Part shown: positions 8,068-15,753 of the stretch, piece after piece
Layout: the number at the start of each line of letters is the position of its first letter
How positions within the stretch are numbered: position 1 is the first letter of the stretch
Translations under genes and position numbers: made by a program
The notes under the pieces: generated by a model
The model's input: only the letters and a program-made list of their open reading frames with translations
The model's database searches: none
Told to the model about the DNA's origin: nothing
Assembly (NCBI GenBank): GCA_902773635.1
Contig: CACYFH010000004.1
Coordinates: 55,050-119,049 of the forward strand
Reading direction: 5' to 3'
Length of the DNA: 64,000 bases
DNA from: an uncultured Ruminococcus sp.
GTDB lineage: Bacteria; Bacillota; Clostridia; Oscillospirales; Acutalibacteraceae

Positions 8068-8159
8068 CATTAACCTCCATTCCATCACTGGCTGTGATGG
8101 TAATTTTTGCACGATATATAGTGTACCTTTTTACAGCGCAGTTGTCAAGAGCGCTTTAA

Positions 8160-8312
8160 ATGAGGAGTTAGGAATTAGGAATTAGGAATGAATGGCGGAC
8201 GCTGCCCGCACCTGATTTATATAAGGATCGGAAACGTTTGAAATTTGAAATAGGAATCCAAAACGCGTAGCGTTTCCCATAATTCCTCATTCCTCATTCC
8301 TAATTCCTAATT
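8160..8312. repeat. Heptad-armed repeat, GGCGGACGC core
   Basis: Left arm AGGAGTTAGGAATTAGGAAT, a core with GGCGGACGCTGCCCGCACC and a CGTAGCG hairpin, right arm of TTCCTAA/TTCCTCA units. The arms are complementary and would form a long RNA stem. Confidence 0.75.
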
Positions 8313-8369
8313 AGATTGATTTACCTCAAAGAATGTGCTACAATATGGAAAACGAAAGGAGGGATCGCT

Positions 8370-9119
8370 ATGCAGACCGAGCCGCTCGGGAACGGGGTGG
8401 AGATCTTCGTCACCGAGACGCACCACTTCACCACCGACACCATCCTGCTCGCTCACTTCGCCGCCGTGAAGAACCGCGACCGCGTCACGGAGCTGGGCAC
8501 GGGCTGCGGCACGATTCCCCTCCTGATCATCCGCGACCGCGCACCCTCCGCGATCCACGCGATCGACATCCAAGAGGACGCGATCGACCTGCTGCAGAGA
8601 AGCATCGCCCATAATCTCAGTCTGGGCAACGGGAACGCCGCCCTCATCCACCCCATCCTCGGCGATATCAAGGACATCCGCGCCCTCCTTCCTGCGGGCG
8701 AGCAGGACGTCGTGATCTGCAACCCGCCGTACAAGCTCAGCGGCGCGGGGCTGACGAATCCCGATGAAGGGAAAAAGACCGCGCGGCACGAGACGGAATG
8801 TACCCTCGACGATATCTGCGAGGCGGCGAAATGGCTCCTGCGCTTCGGCGGGAGGTTCGTCCTCTGTCAGCGTCCCGAACGCCTGACCGACGTGCTCAGC
8901 GCCATGCGCGCGCACGATCTTGAGCCCAAGAAGCTCCGCTTCGTCCAGGGCAAAGCCGATAAACCGCCCAAGCTCTTTTTAGCGGAAGCCAAGCGCGGCG
9001 CAAAGCCGGGCTACATGGACGTCCTCCCCGCCCTGATCGTCGAGAGTGACCGCGGCTTCACCGACGAGATGAAAGCGATCTACGGAGCGTATAAAGAGGG
9101 AAAAGCCTCCCTTTGGTAA
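8370..9119 (+). CDS. Class I SAM-dependent methyltransferase, TrmN6/YfiC-like
   Basis: A 249-residue N6-adenine-type methyltransferase of the family that modifies A37 of tRNA1-Val in E. coli. SAM motif I is VTELGTGCGTIPLL near residue 38, the acidic loop is AIDIQEDAIDLL, and the catalytic motif NPPYK near residue 120 marks amino methylation of adenine. The ATG at 8370 follows AAAGGAGG by seven bases. It is directly followed by rsmI, another RNA methyltransferase; this pairing is common in Firmicutes and supports an RNA target. The exact tRNA substrate in this organism is inferred, not shown. Confidence 0.88.
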   Translation: MQTEPLGNGVEIFVTETHHFTTDTILLAHFAAVKNRDRVTELGTGCGTIPLLIIRDRAPSAIHAIDIQEDAIDLLQRSIAHNLSLGNGNAALIHPILGDIKDIRALLPAGEQDVVICNPPYKLSGAGLTNPDEGKKTARHETECTLDDICEAAKWLLRFGGRFVLCQRPERLTDVLSAMRAHDLEPKKLRFVQGKADKPPKLFLAEAKRGAKPGYMDVLPALIVESDRGFTDEMKAIYGAYKEGKASLW

Positions 9120-9160
9120 AGGGAGGTGGATTCGCAAAAAGCGAATTCGGAGGGATTGCA
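9103..9160. repeat. CTCCCTTT/AAAGGGAGG hairpin repeat
   Basis: GCCTCCCTTTGGTAAAGGGAGG, then GATTCGC/GCGAATTC, then GGAGGGATTG. The related repeat at 18838-18900 has the same plan (GGGGAAGG hairpin plus GACGGATGAGG). It overlaps the 3' end of the methyltransferase gene. Confidence 0.65.
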
Positions 9161-9214
9161 TCATTGACCGACCGGGCATAAGCCCGGGAGATACCACTTA
9201 CAAGGAAGATTCAT

Positions 9215-10033
9215 ATGGATAACATACTTTATGTGGTCGGCACGCCGATCGGCAATATGGGCGACATGACGCCCCGCGCGGTGGAAACGCTGGAGTCGGT
9301 AGACTTCATCGCCGCGGAGGACACGCGCGTCACCCTCAAGCTGCTCAACCACTTCCACATCAAAAAGCCGATGGTCAGCTATTTTGAGCACAACAAGCAC
9401 GATCACGGCGTCAAGATCATCGAGCGCATCCTCGCGGGCGAGAGCTGTGCAATCGTCACCGACGCGGGCATGCCCTGTATCTCCGACCCCGGCGAGGATC
9501 TCATCCGCCGGTGCGAAGCCGCAGGCATCCGCACCGTCGTCGTGCCCGGTCCGAGCGCGGTAATCTCCGCCCTCGCGGTCTCGGGACTGGAGACGGGGCG
9601 CTTCACCTTTGAGGGCTTTCTCTCGGTCAACAAAAAGAGCCGTCAGGAGCACCTCGAGAGTCTCATTAACGAGCGCCGCACCATGATCTTCTACGAAGCG
9701 CCGCACAAGCTCCCGAACACCCTCGCCGACCTCTACGCGACCTTCGGCGACCGCAGGCTCACCATCGCGCGCGAGCTGACCAAGCTCCATGAGGAGATCA
9801 TCCGCACCACCCTCAAGGAAGCGCAGAAGTACATCGACGAGCCGCTCAAGGGCGAGCTTGTCCTCATTCTCGAGGGCAGGAAGGACGAGGAAAAGTCCAT
9901 GATCACGCCCGAAGAAGCCGTCGCCTACGCCAAAAGGCTGATCGAAGGCGGCATGCGCCCCACCGACGCCGCCAAGGAAGCCGCCGCCATGGCAGGACTG
10001 AAGAAGAATGATATCTATAGAGAGCTTGTCTGA
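9215..10033 (+). CDS. rsmI: 16S rRNA (cytidine1402-2'-O)-methyltransferase
   Basis: Methylates the 2'-OH of C1402 in the decoding centre of 16S rRNA, using SAM. The 272 residues contain the family signatures VVGTPIGNMGDMTPRAVETL at the N-terminus, AAEDTRVTLKLL, the SAM-site segment TDAGMPCISDPGEDL and VVPGPSAVISAL, with the tail MAGLKKNDIYRELV. It starts at an ATG preceded by AAGGAAG and follows the TrmN6-like gene by 95 bases containing a small repeat. The stop is followed after a few bases by a heptad-armed repeat. Confidence 0.96.
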   Translation: MDNILYVVGTPIGNMGDMTPRAVETLESVDFIAAEDTRVTLKLLNHFHIKKPMVSYFEHNKHDHGVKIIERILAGESCAIVTDAGMPCISDPGEDLIRRCEAAGIRTVVVPGPSAVISALAVSGLETGRFTFEGFLSVNKKSRQEHLESLINERRTMIFYEAPHKLPNTLADLYATFGDRRLTIARELTKLHEEIIRTTLKEAQKYIDEPLKGELVLILEGRKDEEKSMITPEEAVAYAKRLIEGGMRPTDAAKEAAAMAGLKKNDIYRELV

Positions 10034-10036
10034 GAA

Positions 10037-10198
10037 CAATTAGGAATTAGGAGTTAGGAATTAGGAATGAAGGGCGGACGCTGTCCGCACCTGATTAAAG
10101 TATTTTCAAAAGCATTTCCTCTGATAACAGGAATCCAAAACGCGGTCACGCGTTTCCCATAATTCCTAATTCCTCATTCCTAATTCCTCATTCAAAAG
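10037..10198. repeat. Heptad-armed repeat, GGCGGACGC core
   Basis: Left arm of TTAGGAA/TTAGGAG units, core GAAGGGCGGACGCTGTCCGC and CGCGGTCACGCG, right arm of TTCCTAA/TTCCTCA units ending at the folC ribosome site. Same orientation as the 8160 copy. Confidence 0.75.
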
Positions 10199-10207
10199 GA
10201 GGTACCC

Positions 10208-11479
10208 ATGACCTACGAAGAAGCGTTACAATACATCCACTCGCTGGACAAGTTCGGCTCGCGGCCGGGTCTTGACCGCGTGCGGCGGCTGTTCAACATG
10301 GAGCCGTCCTCGCTGAATCAGCATTTCATCCATATCGCCGGCACGAACGGCAAAGGCTCCGTCAGCACCGTCCTCAGCGCCGTCCTGCAGGAAAGCGGCT
10401 TGAAGGTCGGGCTGTTCATCTCGCCCTACATCGTCGATTTCCGCGAGCGCATCCAGATCAACAACGAAATGATCTCCAAGGAGGAGCTGACCGCCGCGGT
10501 CGAGCACTTCCTCCCGCATATGAAGAAGCTCAGCGACAGCGGCACGATCATCACGGAGTTCGAGTTCCTCACCGTCCTCGCGTTCTGGATCTACAAGCAA
10601 AAACGCTGTGATATCGTCGTCTGCGAGGTCGGGATGGGCGGACTGCTGGATTCCACCAACCTCATCCCCTTCCCCCTTTGCTCCGTCATCACGCGCGTCG
10701 ACCTCGACCACACCGCCATCCTCGGCGACACGATCGAGGAGATCGCGGAGCAAAAGGCGGGCATCATCAAGAGCTACTCCACCACCGTCGTCGCGGCGCA
10801 ACGCAGGGAAGCCTACGCCGTCATCGAGCAGAAGGCGCGCGAGGAACACAACACCCTCTACCGCGCCGAGGATATCCGCCTGACGGTCACGGAGCACACG
10901 GCGGACGGCACGCGCTTTGTCTACCGAGATACGGAGATGACCCTTCCCCTGCTCGGCGCGCATCAGGTCGCGAACCTGCGCTGTGCGCTCGCCGCGCTGG
11001 AAGCGCTCGAAAAGGAGCACAACCTCACCGTCACGCCCGCGAACATCCGCGACGGGCTCTTGAAGGTGCATCACCCCGCGCGGTTTGAGCGTCTGCGAAA
11101 GAATCCGACCGTCATCCTCGACGGCGCGCACAACAACAACGGTCTGACCGCCTTCACCGACGCGGTGAAGAGCTACTATCCCGACGGCGACAAGACCCTC
11201 GTGATCGGCATGCTCGCCGACAAGAACAACGACGCCTTAAAGCTCCTCAAGGGCATGTTCAAGCGCGTGATCTGCACGGATATCGACAACCCCCGCGCCC
11301 TCTCGGCAGAGGATATGGCGGGAAAGATGCTCGGTCTCTCCCCCTACGTCGAGATCGTCCACGACCCGCGAGAGGCGTTTGACAAGGCGCTTTCCTACGG
11401 CGACGACGTGTTCATCTGCGGCTCGCTGTACTTAGCAAGCGAGATTCGGGCGCACATCCTCTCCGCCGACGAAATCTGA
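10208..11479 (+). CDS. folC: Bifunctional folylpolyglutamate / dihydrofolate synthase
   Basis: Adds glutamate to dihydropteroate and to folates, retaining them in the cell. The 423 residues show the Mur-ligase-like layout: P-loop GTNGKGSVS (residues 45-53), the Pro/Asp-containing FISPYIVDFRERIQ, VCEVGMGGLLDSTN, the omega-loop lysine region EQKAGIIK and the C-terminal DGAHNNNGLTA. The ATG follows AGGAGG by five bases. The upstream heptad repeat reaches the ribosome site, and a terminator follows the stop. The assignment is strong; the relative weight of the two activities cannot be read from the sequence. Confidence 0.95.
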   Translation: MTYEEALQYIHSLDKFGSRPGLDRVRRLFNMEPSSLNQHFIHIAGTNGKGSVSTVLSAVLQESGLKVGLFISPYIVDFRERIQINNEMISKEELTAAVEHFLPHMKKLSDSGTIITEFEFLTVLAFWIYKQKRCDIVVCEVGMGGLLDSTNLIPFPLCSVITRVDLDHTAILGDTIEEIAEQKAGIIKSYSTTVVAAQRREAYAVIEQKAREEHNTLYRAEDIRLTVTEHTADGTRFVYRDTEMTLPLLGAHQVANLRCALAALEALEKEHNLTVTPANIRDGLLKVHHPARFERLRKNPTVILDGAHNNNGLTAFTDAVKSYYPDGDKTLVIGMLADKNNDALKLLKGMFKRVICTDIDNPRALSAEDMAGKMLGLSPYVEIVHDPREAFDKALSYGDDVFICGSLYLASEIRAHILSADEI

Positions 11480-11502
11480 CAACCGAAAACAGCATAATTC
11501 TC

Positions 11503-11538
11503 AAGCCTGTCCTTATACTATAAGGGTAGGCTTTTTTT
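11503..11538 (+). terminator. Terminator of folC
   Basis: AAGCCTGTCCTTA / TAAGGGTAGGCTT stem with a short loop, followed by seven T residues. Confidence 0.88.
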
Positions 11539-11540
11539 AA

Positions 11541-11688
11541 TGAGGAATTAGGAATTAGGAATGAGGAATTGACATTTTACTAAGCCGCAATGTCATTCCG
11601 AAGAGGACTGAATAATCCGACATGGGAATCCCACAAACAGAGATCGGGCTTTTCCGATGAATCATCCATTCCTAATTCCTCATTCAAG
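11541..11688. repeat. Heptad-armed repeat with CATTCCGA core
   Basis: Left arm of TGAGGAATTAGGAATTAGGA type (11541-11570), core GTCATTCCGAAGAGG...GGGAATCCCAC and CGGGCTTTTCCGATG, right arm CATTCCTAATTCCTCATTC ending at the spoIIAA ribosome site. Confidence 0.72.
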
Positions 11689-11703
11689 AAAGGAGTTCTT
11701 CAA

Positions 11704-12006
11704 ATGGTCGACATCAATTTTCAAAACGGTACGGTCACGGCGCGGCTCAGCGGCGAGATCGACCACCATATCGCGCCCCAGCTTCGCGGTCAGATCGACG
11801 CGCGGTGCGAGAGTCTGCGACCCGCGCGGCTGGTGCTGGACTTCGGGCGCGTCGGGTTCATGGACTCGTCCGGCATCGGACTGGTCATGGGGCGCTACCG
11901 CATGATCTCCCTGCTCGGCGGGCGGCTGGAGGTCGTGAATATCCCCGAAAATCTCAGAAAGATCTTCGTCCTGTCGGGACTGGAAAAACTGGGGGTGATG
12001 AAATGA
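11704..12006 (+). CDS. spoIIAA: Anti-sigma-F factor antagonist SpoIIAA
   Basis: A STAS-domain protein that releases sigma-F from SpoIIAB in the forespore. The 100 residues include the phosphorylation loop FMDSSGIGLVMGRY; Ser55 aligns with the Ser phosphorylated in Bacillus SpoIIAA. The ATG at 11704 is placed by AAAGGAG eight bases upstream. It forms a tight operon with spoIIAB (stop/start overlap ATGA at 12003) and sigF, the order conserved in endospore formers. Family and order are unambiguous. Confidence 0.96.
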   Translation: MVDINFQNGTVTARLSGEIDHHIAPQLRGQIDARCESLRPARLVLDFGRVGFMDSSGIGLVMGRYRMISLLGGRLEVVNIPENLRKIFVLSGLEKLGVMK

Positions 12007-12455
12007 AAACCGTCAACAGCATGAAGCTGAGCTTCCTCTCCAAGAGCGTGAACGAGAGCTTTGCGCGCGCGGCAGTCGCCGCCTTTCTGCTCCCGCTCGA
12101 CCCGACCGTCGCGGAGCTTGCAGACGTCAAGACAGCCGTAAGCGAAGCCGTCACCAACGCCATCGTCCACGCCTATCCGGAGGGCTACGGAACCGTCTAC
12201 ATAGAGGCCTCCCTCACCGACACGGGCAAGGCGATCATCAAGATTCGCGACAAGGGCGTCGGCATCCCCGACATCGAGCGTGCGATGGAGCCGCTCTACA
12301 CCACCTCGTCGGACGAACGCGCGGGGCTGGGCTTCGCCGTCATGCAGAGCTTCACGGACAGGGTGCGGGTGCGCTCGACCGTCGGCAAGGGCACGACCGT
12401 CACGCTTGAGAAAAACATCCTGCGCGCTTCCTATGGACAGAAACGCGCTGATTGA
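12003..12455 (+). CDS. spoIIAB: Anti-sigma-F factor / serine kinase SpoIIAB
   Basis: A GHKL-fold protein kinase that holds sigma-F inactive and phosphorylates SpoIIAA. The ATP-binding boxes are intact: N-box VSEAVTNAIVHAY (about residues 44-56), G1 RDKGVGIPD and G2 ERAGLGFAVMQSF, ending with GKGTTVTL. It is 150 residues long, near family length. The start overlaps the spoIIAA stop by four bases, implying translational coupling, and its 3' end overlaps sigF by 23 bases. It is a useful intact reference for judging the degenerate GHKL domains at 51.1 and 55.4 kb. Confidence 0.96.
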   Translation: MKTVNSMKLSFLSKSVNESFARAAVAAFLLPLDPTVAELADVKTAVSEAVTNAIVHAYPEGYGTVYIEASLTDTGKAIIKIRDKGVGIPDIERAMEPLYTTSSDERAGLGFAVMQSFTDRVRVRSTVGKGTTVTLEKNILRASYGQKRAD

Positions 12456-13077
12456 ACAGAACCTGCGGCTCGTCCACGCCTGCGCCCGCCGCTTCAAGGG
12501 CAAGGGGATCGAGTACGACGACCTCTACTCCGCGGGCTGTCTCGGTCTGACAAAGGCGGCGGATCGCTTTGATGAAAGCCGCGGCTTTCGCTTCTCGACC
12601 TACGCCGTACCCGTGATCCTCGGCGAGATCCGCGCCCTCTTCCGCTCCGGCGGGACGGTCAAGCTCTCGCGCTCCCTGCAGGAGCTGAGCATGCGGGCAA
12701 GAGAGCTGAGCGACCGCTACCGCGCCGACAATCAGGAGGAAATGACCGTCAATGCGCTTGCCGAAGCGCTCGGCGTGGACGTCTACCAAGCGGCGCTGGC
12801 GCTCTCCGCGTCACGACCCACCCTCTCCCTCTCGGGTGAGGACGAAGAGGGCGGCGTGGATATCCCCGTCCCATCCGTAGAGGAAACCCTGACGGACAGG
12901 CTCTCGCTCCGCGAGGCGCTCGAAACGCTCAGCGACGAGGACAGAGAGCTGATCGAGCTGCGCTACTTCTCCCGCAAGAGCCAGACCGCAACCGCCGCCC
13001 GGCTCGGCACCACCCAGGTGCAGGTCAGCCGCAGAGAAAAGAAGATCCTCCTCAAAATGCGGAGTATGCTGGTATGA
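12433..13077 (+). CDS. sigF: Sporulation sigma factor F
   Basis: The first forespore-specific sigma factor. The 214 residues contain region 2 (IEYDDLYSAGCLGLTKAADRF), RFSTYAVPVILGEIR for promoter melting, a region-3 segment (TVKLSRSLQELS) and region 4 with the helix-turn-helix TATAARLGTTQVQVSRREKK. It is some 40 residues shorter at the N-terminus than Bacillus SigF, starting directly at NALIEQNLRLV. The ATG at 12433 lies inside the end of spoIIAB, so translation is probably coupled. SigF rather than SigG is supported by the spoIIAA-spoIIAB context. A terminator follows at 13150. Confidence 0.95.
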   Translation: MDRNALIEQNLRLVHACARRFKGKGIEYDDLYSAGCLGLTKAADRFDESRGFRFSTYAVPVILGEIRALFRSGGTVKLSRSLQELSMRARELSDRYRADNQEEMTVNALAEALGVDVYQAALALSASRPTLSLSGEDEEGGVDIPVPSVEETLTDRLSLREALETLSDEDRELIELRYFSRKSQTATAARLGTTQVQVSRREKKILLKMRSMLV

Positions 13078-13149
13078 CCAAATCCGCAGGGTACGCCGCC
13101 CCCCTACGCAAAGCGATTTCAACCAATCCCGCATACAATCATAAAACAA

Positions 13150-13187
13150 CCCCGCCGACCGGAAGCGCTCCGATCGGCGGGGTCTTT
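13150..13187 (+). terminator. Terminator of the spoIIA operon
   Basis: CCCCGCCGACCGGA / TCCGATCGGCGGGG stem with an AGCGC loop, then TCTTTC. The T-run is weak but the stem is very stable. Confidence 0.75.
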
Positions 13188-13236
13188 CATTTCAACAACA
13201 GAGCCGTCAGGATCAGGTACACGACCAATTCCTTCA

Positions 13237-14001
13237 TCAGCCGATCTCCTGCACCGTCATCACACCGTCGGGATAGGTCACGCTCAGGCGGCGCGTCTGC
13301 GTCTCGCCGTCGGTAAAGGTCACGGTGATCTCCGCGATATCATTGAACTGCTCGCTGAAATCATCGGGTTGCAGGAGATATCCGTCCGCACCGAGCGGCA
13401 TATAATCGATCAGATAGTCGCCGTCAAAAACACCCTGAGCTCCCTCAAGCATATTCCAATCAACGATCACGTCACCGTCATAGTTGTTCTCCGGCGTCAC
13501 AGGGCGAACCATGAAATCGGGGTCAAGGTTTCCGTCGGCGTCATACATTTGCGCGTAGCTTTTGTCGGAAACAAACCTACCGTCATCATTCACCTCATAG
13601 CCTTTTGCGTTCTTGATCACGAAAAATTCTCCATGGCGATTCAGCGAACGTACACCGATATCGGCGATATCGTCCCCTGTAATAGACATACTTACTGTGG
13701 TATCAATGTAGTCATCAAGCAATTTTCCGTCATTGGTATCAGACAGCTTGACCGACGTAACTTTTTTCTCCACGATATATTTTCCGCGTGAGACCTCCTC
13801 CGCATTCACCGTCAGCACAAAACTGTGCTTGCTGCCGGTCAGCGACGGAATGATCATCGCGCCGAGGATCACCAGCACCAGCGCCGCCGCCATCACCGCA
13901 ACGCCGCGCAGGCGGGTTTTCTTTTTCTTTTCAAACGTGAAGGTCTCGACCTCAGGGTCGCAGTACGCCTTCATCATCTCGTCAAATCTTTTCTCAGTCA
14001 T
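13237..14001 (-). CDS. Membrane-anchored protein paired with an ECF sigma factor (putative anti-sigma)
   Basis: 254 residues: a short cytoplasmic segment (1-30, FDEMMKAYCDPEVETFTF), one transmembrane helix at about 33-52, and an extracytoplasmic domain of ~200 residues. I see no zinc-binding anti-sigma HxxxCxxC motif, but gene order (overlapping the 3' end of an ECF sigma gene by eight bases) and topology fit an ECF anti-sigma factor. The outer domain contains ARG-free acidic repeats such as DADGNLDPDFMVRPV and NNYDGDVIVDWN without a recognisable fold. The role is inferred from context. Confidence 0.7.
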   Translation of the reverse strand: MTEKRFDEMMKAYCDPEVETFTFEKKKKTRLRGVAVMAAALVLVILGAMIIPSLTGSKHSFVLTVNAEEVSRGKYIVEKKVTSVKLSDTNDGKLLDDYIDTTVSMSITGDDIADIGVRSLNRHGEFFVIKNAKGYEVNDDGRFVSDKSYAQMYDADGNLDPDFMVRPVTPENNYDGDVIVDWNMLEGAQGVFDGDYLIDYMPLGADGYLLQPDDFSEQFNDIAEITVTFTDGETQTRRLSVTYPDGVMTVQEIG

Positions 14002-14488
14002 CGTTAAGCTCCTTTCTCAGCTGTTCTCTTGCCGCGCTCAGCCGCGACTTCACCGTGCCCACGGGTACGTTCAGAATTTCGCTCAGCTCGCCTACGCTGT
14101 AATCGCGAAAGTAATAGAGCACGATCATCTCTCTCAGCGGCGGCTTCAAGCGTTTCACCGCGGCATAAAGGGCGAGCCGCTCGTCGCGGTCGGGTTCGTC
14201 AGCGGGCACGGAAGAAAGCGCGCGCTCCTGTTCCTCCTCAGTCGGAAAGCGCAGTAGCTTCTTGTTCTCATACCGCCGCACACGGTCGCGGAAGGTGTTC
14301 ACACAGATCGCGAAAAGCCATTTTTCAAACGGCTTCTCCGGATCATAGGAACGGAATCTGCGTATCGCCTTCTCCCATGTGGACTGAAAGAGATCCTCCG
14401 CGTCGTGCCGATTCCCACAGAGGGAAAGGCACAGCTTTGTCAGCGCCGCTGAGTGCCGCATGATATATCCATCAAAATCCGGCTTCAT
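13994..14488 (-). CDS. ECF-type RNA polymerase sigma factor
   Basis: A 164-residue sigma-70 family protein with only regions 2 and 4. Region 2 has HDAEDLFQSTWEKAIRRF and FEKWLFAICVNTFRDRVRR; region 4 has LREMIVLYYFRDYSVGELSEI followed by NVPVGTVKSRLSAAREQLRK. The ATG at 14488 is preceded by AAGGAGG; the frame opens earlier at 14509 without a ribosome site. It is co-transcribed with the putative membrane anti-sigma gene, which it overlaps. Its signal and regulon are unknown. Confidence 0.92.
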   Translation of the reverse strand: MKPDFDGYIMRHSAALTKLCLSLCGNRHDAEDLFQSTWEKAIRRFRSYDPEKPFEKWLFAICVNTFRDRVRRYENKKLLRFPTEEEQERALSSVPADEPDRDERLALYAAVKRLKPPLREMIVLYYFRDYSVGELSEILNVPVGTVKSRLSAAREQLRKELNDD

Positions 14489-14570
14489 CGCCCGCCTCCT
14501 TTCGATCAATTGAAAAGCCTTTCACTCTATATACGGCTGAGAAAGAGCTTCGGTTCAAATAAAAATGCGT

Positions 14571-14594
14571 TGTAGGGGTCGCCCCCCTACAATG
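14571..14594. repeat. GTAGGGG hairpin repeat
   Basis: TTGTAGGGGTCGCCCCCCTACAA, a near-perfect palindrome. Other members of the GTAGGG...CCCTAC family lie at 17326, 18788, 27637, 30288, 34826, 37265 and 44476. Confidence 0.65.
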
Positions 14595-14612
14595 AATCCC
14601 AAAATACAAAAC

Positions 14613-14643
14613 AGCCGGTCTGATCGCTCAGACCGGCTTCTTT
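14613..14643 (-). terminator. Terminator of metA
   Basis: AGCCGGTCTGA / TCAGACCGGCT stem with a TCGC loop between the metA stop and the ECF operon promoter region. The plus strand shows TCTTTTT and the minus strand TGTTTTG, so it may act in both directions. Confidence 0.78.
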
Positions 14644-15579
14644 TTATTCTGCTTCATACATCTTCTTCAGATCCTCCAGATCATACGGCGTCTGCTGGTA
14701 GAGGTAGTAGTTCAGCCAGTTGGAGTAGAGGTTCGAGGCGTGGGAGCGCCATGTCATAATGGGCTTGCGGTTGATGTTGTTGTCCGGGAAGTAGTTGTAG
14801 GGCATCTGGATCTTCAAGCCCTTCGCCACGTCGCGGTAATACTCCTTCGCAAGCGTGTCGTAATCATACTCGCAGTGACCGAGCAGGTAGACCTCTCGCC
14901 CATTCTTTGAGCAGATGATGGCGGCGCCCGCCTTCTTGGAGGTCGCGAGGATCTCCAGCTCCGGCACAGCCTCCACATCCTCGCTTCTCACGCCCGTATA
15001 GCGCGAATGAGGCACGAGGAAATAGTCGTCGAAGCCTCTCGTCAGCGGGTGCTTCGGGTTGAGGATCATGTGGTTATAGATGCCGAAGAGCTTGCGGGAG
15101 AGCTTATGCTTCTTGATGCCGTAGCGATAGTACAACCCCGCCTGAGCGCCCCAGCAAATGAACAGGGTGGAGTAGACGTTCTTCTTCGCCCACTCAAAGA
15201 CCTCGCACAGCTCGTCCCAGTAGTCGACCTCCTCGAACTCCATCAGCTCGACCGGCGCGCCGGTGACGATCATACCGTCAAAGCGCTCGTCTTTGATCTC
15301 GTCAAAGGTCTTGTAGAACTTCGTGAGGTGCTCCTCAGAGGTATTCTTCGATCTGTGGCTCGCCATCTGCAGCAGCTCCACCTCGACCTGCAGGGGAGAA
15401 TTTCCGAGCAGGCGCATGAGCTGGGTCTCGGTCGTCACCTTGGTGGGCATAAGGTTGACAATGACGATCTTGAGCGGCCGGATATCCTGAGTCGTCGCGC
15501 GATCCTCCTGCATAACGAAGATGTTCTCGCTTTCGAGAATCTTGATCGCAGGCAATGCATTCTGTATCTTGATCGGCAT
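14644..15579 (-). CDS. metA: Homoserine O-acyltransferase MetA, predicted acetyl-CoA specific
   Basis: Activates homoserine for methionine synthesis. The 311-residue protein has the class-I glutamine-amidotransferase-like fold of MetA with nucleophile Cys142 in [10 protein letters not shown] and the C-terminal [20 protein letters not shown]. The acyl-CoA specificity position is residue 111: E. coli has Gly (succinyl), Bacillus cereus has Glu (acetyl). Here the segment [16 protein letters not shown] gives Glu111, so an acetyltransferase is predicted despite the usual succinyltransferase annotation. The first codon follows a GGGAGCGG-like site. It is a single gene with no visible S-box in the short, repeat-filled leader. 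Confidence 0.95.
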   Translation of the reverse strand: MPIKIQNALPAIKILESENIFVMQEDRATTQDIRPLKIVIVNLMPTKVTTETQLMRLLGNSPLQVEVELLQMASHRSKNTSEEHLTKFYKTFDEIKDERFDGMIVTGAPVELMEFEEVDYWDELCEVFEWAKKNVYSTLFICWGAQAGLYYRYGIKKHKLSRKLFGIYNHMILNPKHPLTRGFDDYFLVPHSRYTGVRSEDVEAVPELEILATSKKAGAAIICSKNGREVYLLGHCEYDYDTLAKEYYRDVAKGLKIQMPYNYFPDNNINRKPIMTWRSHASNLYSNWLNYYLYQQTPYDLEDLKKMYEAE

Positions 15580-15597
15580 AGTACCGCTCCCTTCTTA

Positions 15598-15752
15598 TAA
15601 AACTTAAAACTTAAAACTGAATAATGAATACTTAATAATGAATGGCGGGACACCCGCACCCGAATTATGATCAGGTGAGGACGGAGTCCTCCCTTCATTC
15701 TTCATTTTTCAGCCTTCATTTTTCAATATTCATTATTTCGGCAAAGCGGGAA
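15598..15752. repeat. Inverted-arm repeat (CTTAAAA/ACTGAAT-type arms)
   Basis: Left arm AACTTAAAACTTAAAACTGA with GAATAATGAAT units, a core with GGCGGGACACCCGCACC and GGACGGAGTCC, and a right arm of TTCATTT/TTCAGCC units. Same plan as the 473 copy. Confidence 0.65.
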
Positions 15753-15753
15753 A

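Noticed and set aside
6580-8073. 497-codon plus-strand open frame over glyS
   Set aside because: An antisense shadow of a well-supported glycyl-tRNA synthetase gene; no ribosome site or family signature.
8068-8370. T-box upstream of glyS (and likewise upstream of proS)
   Set aside because: No GGGTGG-type T-box sequence or specifier stem is visible; the leaders hold interspersed repeats.
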